Assembly (NCBI GenBank): GCA_036503065.1 | Contig: DASXXM010000244.1 | Span: forward strand, 1-8,517 | Reading direction: 5' to 3' | DNA length: 8,517 nucleotides | Origin: DATEPR01 sp036503065 | Lineage (GTDB): Bacteria > Actinomycetota > Actinomycetes > Mycobacteriales > Pseudonocardiaceae | In this document: piece after piece, positions 5,616 through 8,517 of the stretch | How positions within the stretch are numbered: the stretch's first letter is position 1 | How the letters are laid out: every line of letters starts with the position of its first letter | The notes under the pieces: generated by a model | The model's database searches: none | The model's input: the letters and a program-made list of their open reading frames with translations, nothing else | What the model was told of the DNA's origin: nothing | Position numbers and translations under genes: made by a program

Positions 5616-6019
5616 CGGTCGATCCCGACACGCGCGGGCCGCCACGACCGGACCAGTAACAGCGCGCTGGCGGTGACGACCAACACACCCAGCGGGATGT
5701 GGATGGCGAGCGTCCGGGAGTAGCCGAAGACGATCTGAACCACGATGGCCGCCGCGACCGCGACGCACGCCAACGCCATCCAGCCGGGTCCGCGACCGGG
5801 GCGCCAGTGCAGCACCGCGGCCACCGTCATGGCGAACGCGGCGGCGCCGACGAGGGTGGCGTTCGTCTTGTGCCAGGTCAGGGCACTGTAGTTGCCCTGA
5901 AGGAAGGCGCCGATGAAGATCGGCTGGGCGATGGCCAGGATGGCCTCGATCGTGACCGTCACCCGGAGGAGCCACCGCGTCCAGGATACGGTCCGATTCG
6001 CCTGTTTCAACGTCGTCAT
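5612..6019 (-). CDS. Small four-helix membrane protein, DUF6220-like
   Basis: A 135-residue integral membrane protein with four predicted hydrophobic helices (about 16-38, 53-71, 80-98 and 105-123) and a basic C-terminus (RSWRPARVGIDR). It resembles the DUF6220 family of unknown function. Histidines near membrane edges (His50 in TWHKTNA, His71, His107 in AIHIPLG) recall heme-binding four-helix membrane proteins, but this is a guess from position only. It is the first gene of the operon and overlaps the oxidase by GTGA, so the two are probably made together. The ATG at 6019 is preferred because an earlier in-frame ATG at 6037 lies within the likely operator and presumed -10 region; starting there would add six residues. 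Neither start has a Shine-Dalgarno. Confidence 0.75.
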   Translation of the reverse strand: MTTLKQANRTVSWTRWLLRVTVTIEAILAIAQPIFIGAFLQGNYSALTWHKTNATLVGAAAFAMTVAAVLHWRPGRGPGWMALACVAVAAAIVVQIVFGYSRTLAIHIPLGVLVVTASALLLVRSWRPARVGIDR

Positions 6020-6032
6020 GGGCAGATGGTGC

Positions 6033-6053
6033 CACATGAGATAGTCTCAGGTG
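6033..6053. promoter_or_regulatory. Candidate MarR operator, 21-bp palindrome
   Basis: The core is a perfect inverted repeat TGAGA-TAG-TCTCA (6037-6049), flanked after one mismatched pair by CAC (6033-6035) and GTG (6051-6053). Eight of nine arm positions therefore pair. Size and symmetry suit a MarR dimer. It lies between the oxidase operon and the divergent marR gene. It also overlaps possible -10 boxes in both directions: TAGTCT (6042-6047, toward marR) and TATCTC (- strand of 6038-6043, toward the operon). Bound protein could thus shut both promoters. Confidence 0.65.
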
Positions 6054-6069
6054 CAACCTTTTCACGAAT

Positions 6070-6073
6070 AGGA
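6070..6073 (+). promoter_or_regulatory. Ribosome binding site of marR
   Basis: AGGA lies 6 nt before the GTG at 6080 and supports that start for the MarR gene over longer open-frame alternatives. Confidence 0.6.
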
Positions 6074-6079
6074 CGGATT

Positions 6080-6508
6080 GTGGACGACTCGGGCTACGAG
6101 ATCGGCTTCCTGCTACGCCGGGCGCACGTGCGGGCCTCCGTGGCGTTCAAGGCCGCGCTGGCACCGCTGGGCATCGAGGCCCGGCACTTCGCGGTGCTGC
6201 ACGAACTGGTCCACGCGCCGCACAGCCAGCGCAGGCTGGCGGACCTGATCGGCAGCGACAAGTCCGCCATGGTGCGCCTGATCGACGACCTCGAACGCGC
6301 AGGCCTCGTCAACCGGCAGGTGTCCGCCCAGGACCGGCGAGCCCAGGTGATCACGTTGACCGACAAGGGAACCACGACCGTCAGGGCCGCACAGGAAAGC
6401 GCGGCCGACGTCGTGACGAGCCTGACCGACCACATGTCGCCCGCCGACCGGCGGCACCTGACGGACCTCCTGCGCGAGTTCATCGCGGCACAGCCGGGAT
6501 CAGACTGA
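6080..6508 (+). CDS. MarR-family transcriptional regulator
   Basis: A 142-residue winged-helix regulator of typical MarR length that would bind palindromic DNA as a dimer. The recognition region runs SQRRLADLIGSDKSAMVRLIDDLERAGLVNR (about 49-79), followed by the family wing signature SAQDRRAQVITLTDKG (82-97, with Asp85-Arg86-Arg87). N- and C-terminal helices (about 5-30 and 98-138) form the dimer part. There is no cysteine, so a thiol-based redox switch of the OhrR kind is ruled out. Four histidines crowd residues 36-48 (His36, 41, 45, 48), which could be a ligand or metal site. The gene is divergent from the DUF6220-like/multicopper oxidase operon with a palindrome between them, so it probably represses that operon and itself. 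It ends 28 bp from the stop of the convergent conservon. Confidence 0.92.
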   Translation: MDDSGYEIGFLLRRAHVRASVAFKAALAPLGIEARHFAVLHELVHAPHSQRRLADLIGSDKSAMVRLIDDLERAGLVNRQVSAQDRRAQVITLTDKGTTTVRAAQESAADVVTSLTDHMSPADRRHLTDLLREFIAAQPGSD

Positions 6509-6514
6509 CGAGAC

Positions 6515-6537
6515 GCGCAGCCGGAAGCGGCGGGCGC
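6515..6537. terminator. Possible bidirectional terminator hairpin between convergent genes
   Basis: In the 28-bp gap between the marR stop and the cvnC-like stop, GCGC (6515-6518) pairs with GCGC (6534-6537) around an inner GCCG/CGGC stem (6520-6523 with 6528-6531) and a GAAG loop. There is a one-base bulge on one side and two bases on the other. No T-tract follows on either strand, as is common for actinobacterial terminators. Position between convergent genes is the main support. Confidence 0.4.
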
Positions 6538-7007
6538 TAGAGCCGGCGCAGGCCGCCCAGGATGCGCTCCATCAGGACGAGGTCCGGGCCGTCGCCGTCC
6601 ACCGACGCCGTGTCGTGCACGGCCAGCAGGCCGGTCGCGGCCATGTCGCCGGCCAGCACCTTCGCGATGCCCAACGGCAGGCGCAGCATGGCCGCGACCT
6701 CGGCGACCGATGCCGGCTGGTGGCACAGCGCGGCGACCGAGTGGAACTCGGTCGGTGTCGACTCGTCCCTGGCCTGATATCTGTCCGTTGTGGACAGTAG
6801 GGTTTCGATCTCCAGGCGGTACTGCGGGGTGGTCCGGCCGCGGGTCCATGCGTACCCGCGGACGGCGGCCGGGGCCGTGTCGTCCTCATCCTCCGGTCGG
6901 CCGGGCAGTCGGGTGATCAGCGGCGGCACGTCGAGCACGCTGCCGAAGGCCGCCTCCGGTGGGCGGCCGGGGTGCGCTGGTTCGGGTCTGCTGGCCATGT
7001 CCGTCAC
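6537..7007 (-). CDS. cvnC: DUF742 protein, CvnC-like conservon component
   Basis: A 156-residue DUF742 protein, the third member of actinobacterial conservons. These operons encode a sensor-kinase-like ATPase, a Roadblock protein, a DUF742 protein and a small GTPase that are thought to gather at the membrane. The domain is clear: VRGYAWTRGRTTPQ (about 49-62), the helix-turn-helix-like SVAEVAAMLRLPLGIAKVLAGD (about 100-121) and the usual end ERILGGLRRL. An acidic, proline-rich N-terminal stretch (to about residue 46) precedes it. The GTG at 7007 is chosen because it overlaps the upstream TGA as GTGA; an ATG at 6998 would drop three residues. The expected downstream GTPase gene is absent: marR converges on this gene 28 bp away. 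Confidence 0.9.
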   Translation of the reverse strand: MTDMASRPEPAHPGRPPEAAFGSVLDVPPLITRLPGRPEDEDDTAPAAVRGYAWTRGRTTPQYRLEIETLLSTTDRYQARDESTPTEFHSVAALCHQPASVAEVAAMLRLPLGIAKVLAGDMAATGLLAVHDTASVDGDGPDLVLMERILGGLRRL

Positions 7008-7447
7008 GCCGGCTGGCGCGTGGCCCGTCTCTTCATCGCCTGCAACTCGGTGCGCAGTTCCGGGGTGAGGATCTGGCCGACCTGGTCGACGAGCACCGTC
7101 ATCTCGTACGCGACCTGGCCGACGCTGCTGTCCGGCGACGCGAGCACCACCAGACACGAGCCGTCGCGCACCGACATCAACAACAGCACCCCGCGCTCCA
7201 TCTCGACCACGGTGCGCAGGACGCCACCGCCGTCAAGGCAGCGGGCCGCCCCCTGGGTCAGGCCGACCACGCCGGACGCCACCGCGGACAACTGCTCCGC
7301 CCGGTCGCCGGGCAGGCGCGATGACGCCGCCAGCATCAACCCGTCAACGGACACGACCACCGCGTGTGCCACACCGGGGACCCGGTCGGTGAAGTTGCTG
7401 ATCAACCAGCCGAACTGGTTGACCTGCCGTGACCCTGGTGTGGTCAT
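7004..7447 (-). CDS. cvnB: Roadblock/LC7-domain protein, CvnB-like conservon component
   Basis: A 147-residue Roadblock/LC7 protein. Such proteins bind small GTPases, often as GTPase-activating or scaffold partners, and in conservons sit between the ATPase and the DUF742 protein. The domain starts with FGWLISNFTDRVPGVAHAVVVSVDGLMLAASS (about 12-43) and continues through DRAEQLSAVASGVVGLTQGA and the strands VLRTVVEMERGVLLLMSV and CLVVLASPDSSVGQVAYEM. The C-terminal helix (LTPELRTELQAMKRRA) is typical. Its ATG overlaps the upstream TGA (ATGA, 7444-7447) and its own TGA overlaps the next GTG, so all three genes are probably translated as one unit. No partner GTPase is seen in the window. Confidence 0.93.
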   Translation of the reverse strand: MTTPGSRQVNQFGWLISNFTDRVPGVAHAVVVSVDGLMLAASSRLPGDRAEQLSAVASGVVGLTQGAARCLDGGGVLRTVVEMERGVLLLMSVRDGSCLVVLASPDSSVGQVAYEMTVLVDQVGQILTPELRTELQAMKRRATRQPA

Positions 7448-8517
7448 CGGTCCTCCCCATTCCCGTTTTCTGTCGTCGTGTCCGGCGCCGCCGTGGACAG
7501 GCCCTGCACCGACACTCCCTGCGCTCCCTGACGAACACCGGCCTGGTAGTCGTTCAGGAATCCCCGTGCGCGGGTCGGATTGCGGCGCGGCGTGTCACCG
7601 TTGCCGGCCGACGCGGTTGGCACGGCCGGCCGGGCGGCGGCAGGCGGCGGCACCGCGGCCTGTTGCGCCGCGGGCCGTTCGACCAGGCTGGGCACGGCGT
7701 GCGAGCGCGGCACCCGGCGTGGCAGCCCGACCGACGTGTACGCGTAGGACGCCGGCTCCTCGACGGGCGGCGGCTGGACCATGGCGTTCTGGATCACGGC
7801 CGGCGGCTCGTCCGCGGCTGGCCGGCTCGGCTCCGTGGGCGCCTCCGGAATGAACCAGGTGAAGTCGGTCGGCGTCAGCGTGGTCGTGAGGTCGCGGATC
7901 ACCGGCCCGCTGAAGCCGGTCCACTCCGGCTTGACGTCCGGGGTGTGTCCGTTGACGGAACCGTTGTGGCCGTTGCCGTTGCTCGCGGCCGTGGCCACGA
8001 GGCCGCCGCTGAACGGGCGGTCGGCCGCAGGTTCGGCCGGGACCGCGCGGACCAGGCCGGTGCCCTGCTTGACCAGTTCGGCCGGCACCCGCACCACCGC
8101 GACGAGTCCGCCGTCCTTCGGCGCCTCCAGCACCACCCGGATCGACTGCCGACGGGCGAGCCTGCCCACCACGTACAGGCCCATCTGGCGGGACACCGGC
8201 ACGTCCGGGCTCTCCCCCGCGTCGAGCTTCCCGTTGGCGTCGGCCAGTTCGGCGTCGGCCATGCCGATGCCCTCGTCCCGGATCTCCAGGCGTACCGAGC
8301 CGTCGGCGAAGTTCCGGCCGCCGACGAACACCTGTGACTGCGGCGGCGAGAACGACGTCGCGTTGTCCAACAGCTCGGCGATCAGGCGGGTCAGGTCGCC
8401 TGCCGCGTAGCCGAGCACCGCCATCGACGGCGTCGAGCGCACCACGACGCGCTGGTAGTGCTCGATCTCGGACACCGCGGCCCGCACCACGTCGGCCAGC
8501 GGCACCGGGCCGCCGGA
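7444..8517 (-). CDS. cvnA: CvnA-like sensor histidine kinase/ATPase (5' end outside window)
   Basis: The last 357 residues of a conservon sensor kinase; the frame is open through the right edge, so the N-terminal membrane and sensor part is missing. Counting from the edge, the ATP-binding domain (about 5-145) shows the N box AELLDNATSFSPP (Asn52), the G1 box RDEGIGM (Asp81, Gly83, Gly85) and the G2 region RQMGLYVVGRLARR (110-123). After it comes a long Pro/Ala/Gly/Asn-rich tail (about 150-310), probably disordered, then a short motif-like FLNDYQAGVRQGAQ near the C-terminus. The segment just before the domain (SGGPVPLADVVRAAVSEIEHY) is usual for CvnA-type proteins. Any phosphorylatable histidine would be upstream. 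The stop overlaps the Roadblock gene by four bases. Confidence 0.92.
   Translation of the reverse strand, partial: SGGPVPLADVVRAAVSEIEHYQRVVVRSTPSMAVLGYAAGDLTRLIAELLDNATSFSPPQSQVFVGGRNFADGSVRLEIRDEGIGMADAELADANGKLDAGESPDVPVSRQMGLYVVGRLARRQSIRVVLEAPKDGGLVAVVRVPAELVKQGTGLVRAVPAEPAADRPFSGGLVATAASNGNGHNGSVNGHTPDVKPEWTGFSGPVIRDLTTTLTPTDFTWFIPEAPTEPSRPAADEPPAVIQNAMVQPPPVEEPASYAYTSVGLPRRVPRSHAVPSLVERPAAQQAAVPPPAAARPAVPTASAGNGDTPRRNPTRARGFLNDYQAGVRQGAQGVSVQGLSTAAPDTTTENGNGEDR

Noticed and set aside
3991..5688. Second - strand frame of 565 codons inside the oxidase gene
   Set aside because: It is an out-of-frame shadow of the multicopper oxidase, full of Arg/Pro/Gly runs and lacking any copper motif.
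5616..6065. N-terminal extension of the multicopper oxidase to 666 residues
   Set aside because: The added part overlaps the membrane-protein gene out of frame, and the twin-arginine signal begins exactly at the GTG at 5615.
6779..6796. TGTCC-N5-GGACA inverted repeat and a DnaA-box-like TGTGGACAG
   Set aside because: It lies inside the conserved DUF742 coding region, where the codons explain it, and is a single copy.
7600..8050. Repeat-rich sequence in the 3' part of the cvnA-like gene
   Set aside because: It is low-complexity coding for a Pro/Ala/Gly/Asn-rich linker, usual for these proteins, and not a DNA repeat array.

Overview
The window is high-GC DNA with GTG starts, genes that overlap by 1-4 bases, promoters with TANNNT-type -10 boxes, and part of a 'conservon' signalling operon. 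Together these point to a filamentous or soil actinobacterium. A Pseudonocardiales-like host is a guess; the sequence alone does not settle the family. I see no tRNA, rRNA, CRISPR array or complete insertion sequence.

Layout. (1) 1-134, + strand: the 3' end of a group II intron, with a complete domain V and domain VI and perhaps the last codons of its reverse transcriptase/maturase. (2) 135-295: no gene, only a possible nested hairpin. (3) 296-2139, - strand: two tandem aldo/keto reductases joined by a TGATG stop/start overlap. They are divergent from a LysR-type regulator (2246-3142, +) across a 106-bp region that holds inverted repeats. (4) 3139-3966, - strand: an APH(3')-type aminoglycoside phosphotransferase-like kinase whose stop overlaps the LysR stop. 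Its upstream gap carries two DnaA-box-like nonamers and a promoter-like decamer also found before lysR. (5) 4065-6019, - strand: a two-gene operon of a small four-helix membrane protein (DUF6220-like) and a Tat-exported CotA-like multicopper oxidase, overlapping by GTGA. A MarR-family regulator (6080-6508, +) is divergent, and a near-perfect 21-bp palindrome lies between them. (6) 6537-8517, - strand: three genes of a conservon (CvnA-like ATPase cut by the window edge, CvnB-like Roadblock/LC7, CvnC-like DUF742), each overlapping the next by four bases. The usual fourth gene, the CvnD GTPase, does not follow.

How the genes may work together. LysR probably controls the two reductases, and MarR probably controls the oxidase operon and itself; both inferences rest on divergent layout and palindromes. 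The conservon proteins would form a membrane-associated complex resembling eukaryotic G-protein assemblies, but the GTPase must come from elsewhere if the system works. The kinase may be an intrinsic or self-resistance enzyme, or a phosphotransferase for another sugar-containing metabolite. No wholly new system is evident. The points most worth a second look are the incomplete conservon, the oxidase/membrane-protein/MarR module, the paired DnaA boxes and the motif shared by the lysR and kinase upstream regions.
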